Source: an uncultured Lachnospiraceae bacterium (GTDB lineage Bacteria > Bacillota > Clostridia > Lachnospirales > Lachnospiraceae). Taken from it: a stretch of 10,625 nt of DNA. The notes beneath the pieces were generated by a model. That model searched no databases. It saw nothing but the letters and a program-made list of their open reading frames with translations, and was not told the origin of the DNA. Both the position numbers and the translations under genes were made by a program. Every line of letters starts with the position of its first letter. Positions within the stretch are counted from its first letter, which is position 1. Shown here in pieces: positions 1 to 6,946 of the stretch. The DNA lies in NCBI GenBank assembly GCA_910585255.1, contig CAJUEI010000127.1:1-10625 (forward strand), read 5' to 3'.

Positions 1-1715
1 TATTATATTATGCTTCTCCTATTCTTCTTTATAGTACATATATGCATGGACAGTTAGATGTGATTCCTACCGCGTTGCTTTTGGTTTCTTTTTATTATTT
101 AAAAGACGGACGAGAGAATAAAAAAGAGCTGCTTTCTGCTGTTTTTTATGGGATGGCGTTATTGTCAAAGTTTCATGTAATAGCTGTTTTTCCATTGATT
201 TTGCTATATTTATTTCGGAGAGGGAATCTGTGGAAAGTGATGCAATATACCGGAATAGTAGGAGTGGAATGGGGAGTGATAGTAGCACCTTTTTGGTCAG
301 AGGGATTTCTTTTTAGTGTTTTAAGGAATACGGAACAAGCTGTAGTAAAAGAGGTGCAGGTTTCATTTGGATCGGTTTCTCTTTATCTCCCTATTTTAGC
401 GATTTTATTGATTTATTTAATTGCTTTTACAATAGGAAGGATGAATCACGATCTATTGATGAGTTTTTGCGGAATGATATTCGCGGTTTTTCTTTCGTTA
501 TGTCCTCCTATGCCAGGGTGGTATATCTGGATTGTCCCTTTTTTGGTTTTATTTTTTATTGTAAACAGTAAAAATCGATATTCTAATGTTTGGCTTTATG
601 CGGTTTTTAATTTTTTATATTTAATTTACTTTATTTGTTTTCATCGTACAGAATACGTAGATCTCTATTTTTTAGGAAAAGATCTTTCTTTTCTTAAATG
701 GAATCATCCCACTTATAAAAATATGCTGTTTACCTTATTAAGCGGTATGCTGTTTTATATGATTTGGCAGATGTACCAGTTTGGAGTAGCAAGTAATTCT
801 TTTTATAAACGAAAAAATACTCCGTTTACAATTGGAATTTCCGGGGACAGCGGAAGCGGAAAAAGTACATTTCTTCATATTTTAGAACGGGCATTGGGGA
901 GGCAGAATATCCTTTTTATTGAAGGAGACGGAGATCATCGGTGGGAACGTGGGGAAAAAATATGGGAATTTTATACTCATCTTAATCCGAAAGCCAATTA
1001 TTTATATCGGCAGGCAAAAGATATACAACGGTTACGGAGCGGAGCGGCGACCAGCCGAGTGGAATATGATCATATTACGGGAACATTTTCTAGTGCACAT
1101 CGAATTTATCCCAGAAAATATATTTTAATTTGCGGACTTCATTCGCTATATCTTCCACAGATGAGAAGAAATTTGGATTTAAAAATTTATATGGAAGTAG
1201 AGGAACACTTGCGGCGTTATTGGAAGATAAGAAGAGATATGGCTTCTCGTGGATATGAAAAAGAGGCAATAGTAGAACAGATTGAAAAGCGGATGCCGGA
1301 TGCAAGGCATTATATTTATCCACAGAAAAAATATGCAGATATAAGAATTCAATACTTCGATAAACATTTAACGGATTTTTCAGCGTTTCCTCCTATATCT
1401 TATGAGGCGATTCTTAGTCTGCGGCTTTTTTTAAGTGCGGCAGTGGATTTAGAGCCTTTATTATTGGAATTAGAGAGATGGGAGATTACTGCGGATTATG
1501 ATTTTAGCAGAGATTTAGAGCATCAAGTAGTAGAATTTGACGGAGAAATGTTAAAAGGCAAAGAGATTCCATTTGAGGAGATTGCGGAACAGGTAATTCC
1601 TCAGTTAGATGAGGTAACAAAACAAAAATTAACGGGTCTAACAGAAATGGAAGGAATTTTAGCTTTGTTTGTTCTAACTTTAATCAGTAAAATTATGCAG
1701 GAGGAATTAGAATGA
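1..1715 (+). CDS. GT-C-like membrane protein fused to a PRK/uridine-kinase-type P-loop kinase (5' partial)
   Basis: The frame is open to the left edge (first full codon at 3), so the N-terminus lies outside; the ATG at 42 is internal. Counting from that Met, residues 1-260 are a series of hydrophobic helices. A YMHGQLD-type segment near the start resembles a loop of polyprenyl-P-sugar-dependent GT-C transferases. Residues 264-276 are a textbook Walker A (GDSGSGKST). They are followed by THLNP, YDHITG, GLHSLY, KIRRD and RG motifs in the order found in phosphoribulokinase/uridine kinase proteins. About 110 further residues have no assignable fold. The kinase half should be cytosolic. Its substrate is unknown: uridine, a sugar or polyol phosphate, or a lipid-linked intermediate are all possible. 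The stop overlaps the next start (ATGA). The kinase call is firm. The GT-C call is weaker because the catalytic first loop is off-window. Confidence 0.78.
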   Translation, partial: LYYASPILLYSTYMHGQLDVIPTALLLVSFYYLKDGRENKKELLSAVFYGMALLSKFHVIAVFPLILLYLFRRGNLWKVMQYTGIVGVEWGVIVAPFWSEGFLFSVLRNTEQAVVKEVQVSFGSVSLYLPILAILLIYLIAFTIGRMNHDLLMSFCGMIFAVFLSLCPPMPGWYIWIVPFLVLFFIVNSKNRYSNVWLYAVFNFLYLIYFICFHRTEYVDLYFLGKDLSFLKWNHPTYKNMLFTLLSGMLFYMIWQMYQFGVASNSFYKRKNTPFTIGISGDSGSGKSTFLHILERALGRQNILFIEGDGDHRWERGEKIWEFYTHLNPKANYLYRQAKDIQRLRSGAATSRVEYDHITGTFSSAHRIYPRKYILICGLHSLYLPQMRRNLDLKIYMEVEEHLRRYWKIRRDMASRGYEKEAIVEQIEKRMPDARHYIYPQKKYADIRIQYFDKHLTDFSAFPPISYEAILSLRLFLSAAVDLEPLLLELERWEITADYDFSRDLEHQVVEFDGEMLKGKEIPFEEIAEQVIPQLDEVTKQKLTGLTEMEGILALFVLTLISKIMQEELE

Positions 1716-2428
1716 TTCGGGGAATTGTGTTGGATTTGGATGATACTTTATATGAATATTCTTCTTTAGAACCGGGAGCAAGAGAAGCGGCGGAACAGTA
1801 TGCAGAGAGAATTCTTAAAATAGAAAAAAGTGCTTTTCAAAGAGCAGTTCAAATTGGAAAAGAGAAAGTAAAAAGACAGCTATTAACGGTAGCGGCAGGG
1901 CACAGCCGAATTTTATATTATCAAAAGGCATTGGAAGAATTGGGATATATCCCTTTGTCGGCAGCTTTCGAATTGGAACAGATTTACTGGAAGTTTATTT
2001 TTGATCGGATGAGATTGCGAGAGGGAGCAGAGGAACTGTTGAATTTGGTAAAAGGAATGGGATGGAAAATTGGAATTTGTACGGATTTAACAGCGGGCGT
2101 TCAACTGCAGAAAATTCGAATATTGGGGCTGGAACGTTGGATAGATTGTATCGTAACCAGTGAAGAAGCCGGTGTAGAAAAACCTCACCCGGAAATTTTT
2201 CGCCTCTGTTTAGAAAAAATGGGATTGGATCGGAACGAAGTATTTTTAGTAGGAGATAATTTTAGCCGTGATATAGAAGGAGCAAAAAAAGCAGGAATTT
2301 GGTCTATATGGTATAAAAGAGGAGAAACAGAAAAACAGACGAAAGAGTATCCGGTTATTCAGAATTTTTCAGAATTGAGGAGGAAGATAGAAGATGGCAT
2401 TTTTAAAACAGAGGGTTTTATCGATTAA
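1712..2428 (+). CDS. HAD superfamily hydrolase (subfamily I phosphatase)
   Basis: This is a 238-residue cytosolic phosphatase of the haloacid dehalogenase fold with all four motifs. Motif I is DLDDTLY (nucleophile Asp8, acid Asp10), motif II is Thr124-Asp125, motif III is Lys157 in EKPHPEIF, and motif IV is GDNFSRD (Asp182, Asp187). The helical cap inserted between motifs I and II is typical of subfamily I. Length and the GVEKPHP motif fit phosphoglycolate-phosphatase or YjjG-like members, and the substrate cannot be read from sequence. The start is set by AGGAGG at 1699-1704, and its ATG overlaps the preceding stop by 4 bp, so translation is probably coupled to the kinase fusion. It may dephosphorylate a product or intermediate of that kinase; this is inference from position. 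Confidence 0.9.
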   Translation: MIRGIVLDLDDTLYEYSSLEPGAREAAEQYAERILKIEKSAFQRAVQIGKEKVKRQLLTVAAGHSRILYYQKALEELGYIPLSAAFELEQIYWKFIFDRMRLREGAEELLNLVKGMGWKIGICTDLTAGVQLQKIRILGLERWIDCIVTSEEAGVEKPHPEIFRLCLEKMGLDRNEVFLVGDNFSRDIEGAKKAGIWSIWYKRGETEKQTKEYPVIQNFSELRRKIEDGIFKTEGFID

Positions 2429-2801
2429 ACGAAAAGAATGTTTTCGTTTTCTAATAGGCGGAGGAAGTGCAGTATTAGTAGATTATCTGCTGTATCAGGT
2501 ATTTTTAAGGATAGGAATAGCTGCAGCAGGAGCAAAATTACTTTCTTTTTTTTGTGGTGCTGTAGTAGGTTTTATCATAAATAAATGCTGGACATTCGAA
2601 AGCCGGGGATTTGTAAAGGAAGAAGTAGGAAAGTATCTGCTTTTATATAGTATTAGTGCCGGAGTAAATGCTGCAGTTCATCAGATGCTATGGTTTTGGA
2701 TAGGAAAAGAGGAGATTGCATTTTTGGGGGCAACTGGAGTAAGTACCGTTTTGAATTTTGTAGGACAAAAGTTTTTTGTATTTTGGAGGAAGGGAGAATG
2801 A
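2394..2801 (+). CDS. GtrA-family membrane protein
   Basis: A 135-residue protein with four hydrophobic segments (about residues 17-38, 43-63, 80-102 and 108-130). It carries GtrA hallmarks: FLIGGGSAVLVDY near the N-terminus, NKCWTF at 63-68 and a closing NFVGQKFFVF. GtrA proteins are small inner-membrane proteins proposed to help move polyprenyl-phosphate-linked sugars across the membrane and are usually next to a DPM1-like GT2, exactly as here. The start lies inside the end of the HAD gene (35-bp overlap), and GAGGAGG at 2377-2383 supports it. The stop overlaps the next gene's ATG (ATGA at 2798-2801). Confidence 0.9.
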   Translation: MAFLKQRVLSIKRKECFRFLIGGGSAVLVDYLLYQVFLRIGIAAAGAKLLSFFCGAVVGFIINKCWTFESRGFVKEEVGKYLLLYSISAGVNAAVHQMLWFWIGKEEIAFLGATGVSTVLNFVGQKFFVFWRKGE

Positions 2802-3496
2802 AATTTTCAATTGTGATACCTTGCTATAATGAAGCAGAAAATATTCCGATTTTATTGGAACGGTTTGCCAGTGTGATAGAAGGAGAAGAGATAGAGGTAG
2901 TATTAGTGAATAATGGTTCGACAGATCAGACAAAACAGGTTTTAAAAGAGTGTCTGCCAAAGTATTACTTTGCACGGAGTATTTTGGTAGAAAAAAATCA
3001 GGGCTATGGTTATGGAATTTTACAGGGGCTGCAAACTTGCAAAGGAGAATATATCGGATGGACACATGCAGATTTACAAACAGATCCTGCTGATGTATTA
3101 AGAGGATTTCGATTGGCAGAAAAAGAGAAAAATCCTGTTTATGTAAAAGGAAATCGAAAGGGAAGAAGCTGTTTTGATCTGCTGTTTACTTATGGAATGA
3201 GTGTCTGGGAAACAATTTATCTAAAAGAACGATTATTTGATATTAATGCACAGCCCAATCTGTTTCCAAAACAATTTTATCAGAGCTGGAAAGAACCACC
3301 TTATGATTTTTCTTTGGATTTATATACCTTATATATGGCGAAAAAGCGAGGAATGAAGATTTTGCGGTTTCCTGTACAGTTTCCAGAACGAATCCATGGC
3401 GAATCAAAGTGGAATACAGGATGGAAGGCAAAGTGGAAATTTATTAAAAGAACAATTGCTTTTAGTGTGAAATTAAAAAGGGGAGGAATTTGTTAA
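2798..3496 (+). CDS. GT2 glycosyltransferase, polyprenyl-phosphate sugar synthase type
   Basis: A 232-residue soluble GT-A-fold enzyme. Visible motifs are IVIPCYNEAENI (4-15), VNNGSTD (37-43) for nucleotide-sugar binding, a QGYGYG turn, and HADLQTDP (90-97), the metal-binding acidic motif in the form typical of DPM1/DPG synthases. A C-terminal FPERIHGESKW (194-204) fits the same group. There is no membrane anchor, so it probably works with the GtrA protein encoded just before it. The expected reaction is transfer of a sugar from a nucleotide sugar to undecaprenyl phosphate; which sugar is not visible. The reading frame is open for 36 codons upstream, but the Met at 2798 follows GGAGGAAGGGAG (2785-2796) and begins directly with the family fold, so it is the start chosen. 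Confidence 0.9.
   Translation: MKFSIVIPCYNEAENIPILLERFASVIEGEEIEVVLVNNGSTDQTKQVLKECLPKYYFARSILVEKNQGYGYGILQGLQTCKGEYIGWTHADLQTDPADVLRGFRLAEKEKNPVYVKGNRKGRSCFDLLFTYGMSVWETIYLKERLFDINAQPNLFPKQFYQSWKEPPYDFSLDLYTLYMAKKRGMKILRFPVQFPERIHGESKWNTGWKAKWKFIKRTIAFSVKLKRGGIC
3479..3486 (+). promoter_or_regulatory. Ribosome binding site deciding the 3496 start
   Basis: AGGGGAGG lies 9 nt before the ATG at 3496 but only 3 nt before an in-frame TTG at 3490. The ATG, which overlaps the previous TAA by one base (TAATG), is therefore the better start. Confidence 0.75.
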
Positions 3497-4092
3497 TGAA
3501 GTGGATTTGTCATAGAGTTAATACCAAAGAAGACTTAGAAATGGTTCCGGCTAAATATGGAGTAGAATTAGATATTCGGGATCATTGGGACGGAAGAATT
3601 TATATTCAGCATCATCCTTTTCAAAAAGGAGAGGATTTTGAGGAGTATCTAAAAGTTTATCGGCACGGAATTATGATTGTAAATGTGAAAAGTGAACGGA
3701 TTGAATTAAAGGCAAGAGAGCTGTTAGAACGGTATCAGATAGAAGATTACTTTTTTTTAGATTCTTCATTTCCAATGATAAGATTGCTTGCTGATTTGGG
3801 AGAAAAGAGAATGGCACTGCGTTACTCGGAGTGGGAAGGAATGGATACGATTCGAAGGATGGCAGGACAGGTAAATTGGATTTGGGTGGATTGTTTTACT
3901 AAATTGCCGCTTACAAAAGCAGATTATTTGGAAATGAAACAATTAGGATATCAAGTTTGTTTGGTTTCACCAGAACTCCAGGGACAGGAAGAAAAGATTG
4001 AGTTATACAGAAGACAAATAGAAGAAGAGGGAATAGAATTGGATGCAGTGTGTTCAAAGATTTACAATATTGAGAGATGGCGTAAAAAATAA
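3496..4092 (+). CDS. Atypical GDPD/PI-PLC-fold protein of a surface-glycan cluster
   Basis: A 198-residue protein with no signal peptide or membrane segment. It starts like a glycerophosphodiester phosphodiesterase: CHR (His6-Arg7), VELDIRD (Glu24, Asp26), DGRIYIQHHP (His39-His40) and VNVKSE (Lys65). The second half carries conserved-looking blocks YFFLDSSFPMI, IWVDCFT, CLVSPELQG and DAVCSK. I recall these from a subfamily found in polysaccharide loci. Compared with a true GDPD, the Gly of HRG is Val, the Asp of HD is His, and the Glu of the usual NVELK is not at its expected place. It may therefore be a lyase-like or non-canonical phosphodiesterase acting on a glycan or lipid-phosphate diester. 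Last gene of the coupled cluster. The fold is fairly sure, the activity unknown. Confidence 0.72.
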   Translation: MKWICHRVNTKEDLEMVPAKYGVELDIRDHWDGRIYIQHHPFQKGEDFEEYLKVYRHGIMIVNVKSERIELKARELLERYQIEDYFFLDSSFPMIRLLADLGEKRMALRYSEWEGMDTIRRMAGQVNWIWVDCFTKLPLTKADYLEMKQLGYQVCLVSPELQGQEEKIELYRRQIEEEGIELDAVCSKIYNIERWRKK

Positions 4093-4192
4093 CGGAAAAA
4101 GAAAAATTAACAACAATCATTTAGAAAATTTTATTATAAATTAAAAAATTAGATATTCGGCGGATAATCAGAAAAGCTTTAATATTTATTTG

Positions 4193-4240
4193 ATATAGAT
4201 TTTATAAAATAGCGATATTTTATAAGATCTATATTTTTTT
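4193..4240 (+). terminator. AT-rich hairpin with GCGA tetraloop and T-tract
   Basis: Arms 4193-4211 and 4216-4234 pair over 19 positions, 18 Watson-Crick plus one G-U. The loop is GCGA (GNRA type), and seven T follow (4234-4240). It sits 100 bp after the stop of the glycan cluster, so it is a plausible intrinsic terminator. The stem is almost all A-T, so a protein-binding dyad is an alternative. Confidence 0.55.
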
Positions 4241-4271
4241 AAAAGAGAGGTGTATGATTTTATAAAATAGC
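4198..4271 (+). repeat. 16-bp direct repeat GATTTTATAAAATAGC (two copies)
   Basis: Identical 16-mers occur at 4198-4213 and 4256-4271. Each contains the palindrome TTTTATAAAA. The first copy forms most of the left arm of the adjacent hairpin; the second lies alone, 70 bp before the next start codon. It may be an operator pair. The rest of 4093-4340 is AT-rich with no gene or clear promoter. Confidence 0.7.
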
Positions 4272-4340
4272 CGAAATTATAACTATAGGCTTACTGTCGT
4301 AAAGATTATAAAAAATGAAAAAGCAGAAAGAAGGGAAAAG

Positions 4341-4865
4341 ATGTTAGAAGCGGGAAGAAAAAAAGTGCAGCAGCAGTTAAAAATGCAGATTGGCACAGTC
4401 TTTAGTTCCAATAAAAAAGAGGGAATGAGTGAAGAGGAAAAGGAAAAGCGGTTAAGAAAGATTGAACAAAAATTAAAAAACGGAAAAAAGCTGACCGCAG
4501 AAGAAATGAGCTTTATACAGCGTTATTATCCAGAAAAATATCCGGCAATTAAAAGAATACAGGTGATGCGGGAGAGCTTAGAGGATAGATTAGAACATGC
4601 TTCATCAAAAGAAGAAGTACAGGATATCTATGCACTTGCAGTAGGAATGGTAAGTGAGAAGGATCCTTATAAAGAAGAGGTATTAAGTGCATATCAGGAT
4701 GCACTGCAGGAATTTAAAAAGAGCAGTGCCTACCAAAAACTTCCGCAGAAAACAGAAGATAAGAAAAAGGGAAAGCAGAATCATCCGTATCACAAAGAGT
4801 TAGAGGACGAGGTAAGAAAAGCAGAATATCAATTTATTATGCCAGAATTTGATCTTCATATGTAG
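4341..4865 (+). CDS. Hypothetical charged helical protein
   Basis: 174 residues, no recognised family. It is rich in Lys, Glu and Gln, lacks signal peptide, membrane segments and cysteine, and should be almost entirely helical and cytosolic. Residues about 30-70 (EEKEKRLRKIEQKLKNGKKL, then AEEMSFIQRYYPEKYPAI) look like a helical hairpin with a Pro-containing turn. A basic low-complexity stretch (KTEDKKKGKQ) lies near residues 140-150, before a short C-terminal helix. The start is supported by AAGGGA at 4331-4336 and by the codon pattern through the whole frame. It follows the AT-rich intergenic region and precedes the DUF3006-like gene by 60 bp. I cannot assign a function. Confidence 0.75.
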   Translation: MLEAGRKKVQQQLKMQIGTVFSSNKKEGMSEEEKEKRLRKIEQKLKNGKKLTAEEMSFIQRYYPEKYPAIKRIQVMRESLEDRLEHASSKEEVQDIYALAVGMVSEKDPYKEEVLSAYQDALQEFKKSSAYQKLPQKTEDKKKGKQNHPYHKELEDEVRKAEYQFIMPEFDLHM

Positions 4866-4925
4866 AGTTCAAATGCCCTTTATTATAATTAAATATAATT
4901 AAAGAAAAAAGAGAGAGGAACCATA

Positions 4926-5105
4926 ATGTTTGAAAAAAGAGAATATCTTGTAAAGCGATTAGACGGGGACTATGCTTATTTAGAATGGATCGAAGAACCG
5001 ACAGAAGAACTAAAGTGTGTAGCACGAGCCTTGCTTCCAGAAGAAATTCAGGAAGGCAGCAGGCTAATTTATGAAATGATGGAATATACATTAACGGCAG
5101 AATAA
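4926..5105 (+). CDS. DUF3006-like small protein (59 aa)
   Basis: A 59-residue acidic protein starting at an ATG about 7 nt after GAGAGAGGA. The pattern YLVKRLDGDYAYLEW followed by ARALLPEEIQEGSRL matches the DUF3006 layout (a short beta-strand domain with a D/E-G-D-x-A-x-L core and a LLP..xxEG turn). Function is unknown for the family. A TATAAT at 4884-4889 and another at 4894-4899 lie upstream, but neither has a good -35 box, so it may be co-transcribed with the preceding gene. Its stop codon directly abuts the structured repeat. Confidence 0.72.
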   Translation: MFEKREYLVKRLDGDYAYLEWIEEPTEELKCVARALLPEEIQEGSRLIYEMMEYTLTAE

Positions 5106-5269
5106 TTTAACCTCATCAAGGAAGTCCCCGCTTCTAAGCCGCCAAGGCGAAAGTGATGGGTTGGGACTTTCTTGTTTCAGTGGGAGTGCAGACTCCCACT
5201 GGAAAGCTGCGATAGCAGCTATGAGGTTATGAGCAAGTAGCGAAGCGGATTGCGAATATCCGATTTGAC
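5106..5269 (+). repeat. Structured intergenic repeat, copy 1 (164 bp)
   Basis: It runs from TTTAACCTCATC to CGATTTGAC and recurs at 8469-8594. Stems visible on the + strand are: outer AACCTCAT (5109-5116) with ATGAGGTT (5221-5228); AAGTCCC (5122-5128) with GGGACTT (5163-5169); an inner CCGCTT arm with AAGTG; a 10-bp hairpin 5178-5187/5192-5201; AGCTGC/GCAGCT with GATA loop (5205-5220); and CGGAT/ATCCG in the tail. Loops are short and GNRA-like elements (GCGAAAG) occur. No coding content. Candidate identities are an IS200/IS605-derived non-autonomous element or a free-standing TnpB-guide-like RNA, or another unclassified repeat RNA; none is proven. Confidence 0.9.
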
Positions 5270-5278
5270 ACGAATAAA

Positions 5279-5284
5279 AAGGAG
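5279..5284 (+). promoter_or_regulatory. Ribosome binding site supporting a TTG start
   Basis: AAGGAG is 6 nt before the TTG at 5291. There is no in-frame ATG before the HAD motif I, so the TTG is the only reasonable start. Confidence 0.8.
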
Positions 5285-5290
5285 CAAATC

Positions 5291-6190
5291 TTGATACAAC
5301 AGAATTTAACAACAGATATTTCTAGGATAAAAAAAGCAGATATTCGTCTGGTTGCAGTAGATTTAGACGGGACTTTGCTAAATCAGGAAAAGAAAATATC
5401 AAATTATACAAAAGAAATTTTAATTCAGGCAGAGCGGGAGGGAATTTTGATTGTTCCTTCAACAGGCAGGCACTATTATGGAATTCCCAAAGAGGTAATA
5501 GACTTAGAAGGAGTTCGCTATTTTTTAACAACAAACGGAGCGGCTGTCTATGATAAAGCAGAAGACCGTTATCTTTATGAGGATGCAATGCCATATGACT
5601 TTGCACTGCGAATTGCAGAGAAATTGATGCAATATGATATTTTAGTAGATGCATTTATCAAAGGATATGCTTACCGCACAGAAGCAGATATGGGCTATAT
5701 TCAGAATCTTGCTATTCCAGATGTATTAAAAGAATTTATGAGAAACTCCAGAATAGGAGTACCTTCTCTTTCCCGCTATATAGAAGAAAATCGTTTAGAT
5801 GTTCATAAATTTACATTAAATTTCAAGTCGGACGGACAGGGAGGCTGGATCGATCGAGACCATATCCTTGCACTTGCAGAAAAAGAACATGATTTAACCT
5901 GTGTCTGCGGAGGCTTTCACAATTTAGAACTGACCCATGTTACCGCAACAAAGGGAAATGCACTTCTAAAACTGGGAGAATATCTGGGGATCGATAGAGA
6001 ACAAATCATGGCGATTGGAGACAGCGGAAATGACTATACGATGTTAAAAGCAGCAGGAATTGGAGTAGCAATGGGAAATGCGGAGCCAGAAGTAAAATCT
6101 GCCGCTGATTTTATAACAAGATCCAATCAGGAAGATGGCGTTGCCTATGCGGTAGAACAAATATTGAGAAAGGAAAGAGAATGGGAATGA
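5291..6190 (+). CDS. Cof-type HAD-IIB sugar-phosphate phosphatase
   Basis: 299 residues. Motif I is DLDGTLL (Asp24, Asp26), motif II PSTGR (56-60), motif III Lys221 in TATKGNAL, and motif IV GDSGNDYTML (Asp244, Asp248), followed by GVAMGNA and a DGVAYA C-terminus. This is the Cof/YidA-like subfamily with a large C2 cap. Members dephosphorylate sugar phosphates, FMN or PLP; which one is not readable. The TTG start gives an 18-residue N-terminal extension ahead of the usual beta-strand, beginning 21 bp after the end of the structured repeat. First gene of a four-gene operon; its last 10 bp overlap the next gene. Confidence 0.92.
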   Translation: MIQQNLTTDISRIKKADIRLVAVDLDGTLLNQEKKISNYTKEILIQAEREGILIVPSTGRHYYGIPKEVIDLEGVRYFLTTNGAAVYDKAEDRYLYEDAMPYDFALRIAEKLMQYDILVDAFIKGYAYRTEADMGYIQNLAIPDVLKEFMRNSRIGVPSLSRYIEENRLDVHKFTLNFKSDGQGGWIDRDHILALAEKEHDLTCVCGGFHNLELTHVTATKGNALLKLGEYLGIDREQIMAIGDSGNDYTMLKAAGIGVAMGNAEPEVKSAADFITRSNQEDGVAYAVEQILRKEREWE

Positions 6191-6930
6191 CAAAAATCTG
6201 GGCACATAGAGGGGCAAGCGGTTATGCACCGGAAAATACACGGGAAGCATTTGCATTAGCAGCAGAACAAAAAGCAGATGGGGTAGAACTGGATGTACAG
6301 CTGACAAAGGACGGACAGCTGGTGGTCATTCATGATGAAACTATTGACCGGGTAAGCGGTCAGCAGGGCTATGTCAAAGATTTTACATGGGAAGAGTTAA
6401 AAAAATGCTGTGTCAACCGTACTATTCCAGGCTATCGGGAAGTCTTTATCCCAACATTAGAAGAAGTTTACCAGCTTCTGGCAGAAACCAATCTAACAAT
6501 CAATGTAGAATTAAAGACCAGTTTGATCTGGTATCCTCAGATAGAAGAAAAAGTCCTGCAGCTTACCAAAGAAATGGGGCTGCTTGACCGAGTGATCCTT
6601 TCTTCCTTTAATCACTACAGCATCAAAAGAGTAAAAGAGATAGAACCCCATATAAAAACCGGAATTTTATATAGTGATGTCCTCTATCGTCCGGCAGAGT
6701 ACTGCCGCAGAGTAGGAGCCGATGCCTTACATCCGATTTATCTGCACCGCTTTATGAAGCCGGTATGGGAGGAGTATTGCACTGCACAAATACCGCTTCA
6801 TATCTGGACAGTAAATACAGAAGAAGAGATGGAGTTTTTTCTTTGCAGAGATGTAGATGCTATTATAACCAATTATCCAGACAAGGCAAGGAAGATTGCA
6901 GAACAAATAAAAAAGCAAAAAATCCAATAA
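6181..6930 (+). CDS. Glycerophosphodiester phosphodiesterase
   Basis: 249 residues with a complete GDPD active site: HRG (His9, Arg10), PENT (17-20), VELDVQLTKDG (Glu36, Asp38), VIHDE (His51), INVELK (Glu110, Lys112), and the C-terminal HIWTVN and DAIITNYPD blocks. It hydrolyses glycerophosphodiesters to glycerol 3-phosphate and an alcohol, typically in phospholipid or teichoic-acid turnover. No signal peptide, so cytosolic. Two starts are possible: ATG 6181 (6 nt after AGGA, 10-bp overlap) or ATG 6187 (ATGA overlap, spacing 12). The first has the better spacing. The intact site contrasts with the altered relative at 3496-4092. Confidence 0.93.
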   Translation: MGMTKIWAHRGASGYAPENTREAFALAAEQKADGVELDVQLTKDGQLVVIHDETIDRVSGQQGYVKDFTWEELKKCCVNRTIPGYREVFIPTLEEVYQLLAETNLTINVELKTSLIWYPQIEEKVLQLTKEMGLLDRVILSSFNHYSIKRVKEIEPHIKTGILYSDVLYRPAEYCRRVGADALHPIYLHRFMKPVWEEYCTAQIPLHIWTVNTEEEMEFFLCRDVDAIITNYPDKARKIAEQIKKQKIQ

Positions 6931-6946
6931 AAAGGGAAATAGGAAA

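Noticed and set aside
3490..3495. TTG as start of the GDPD-like gene
   Set aside because: It is only 3 nt from the ribosome binding site; the ATG at 3496 has normal spacing and the family-like N-terminus.
5265..5270. Perfect TTGACA hexamer at the right end of repeat copy 1
   Set aside because: A -10 box at the right distance would fall on the TTG start codon, and no TATAAT-like sequence is there, so it is not the promoter of the HAD gene.
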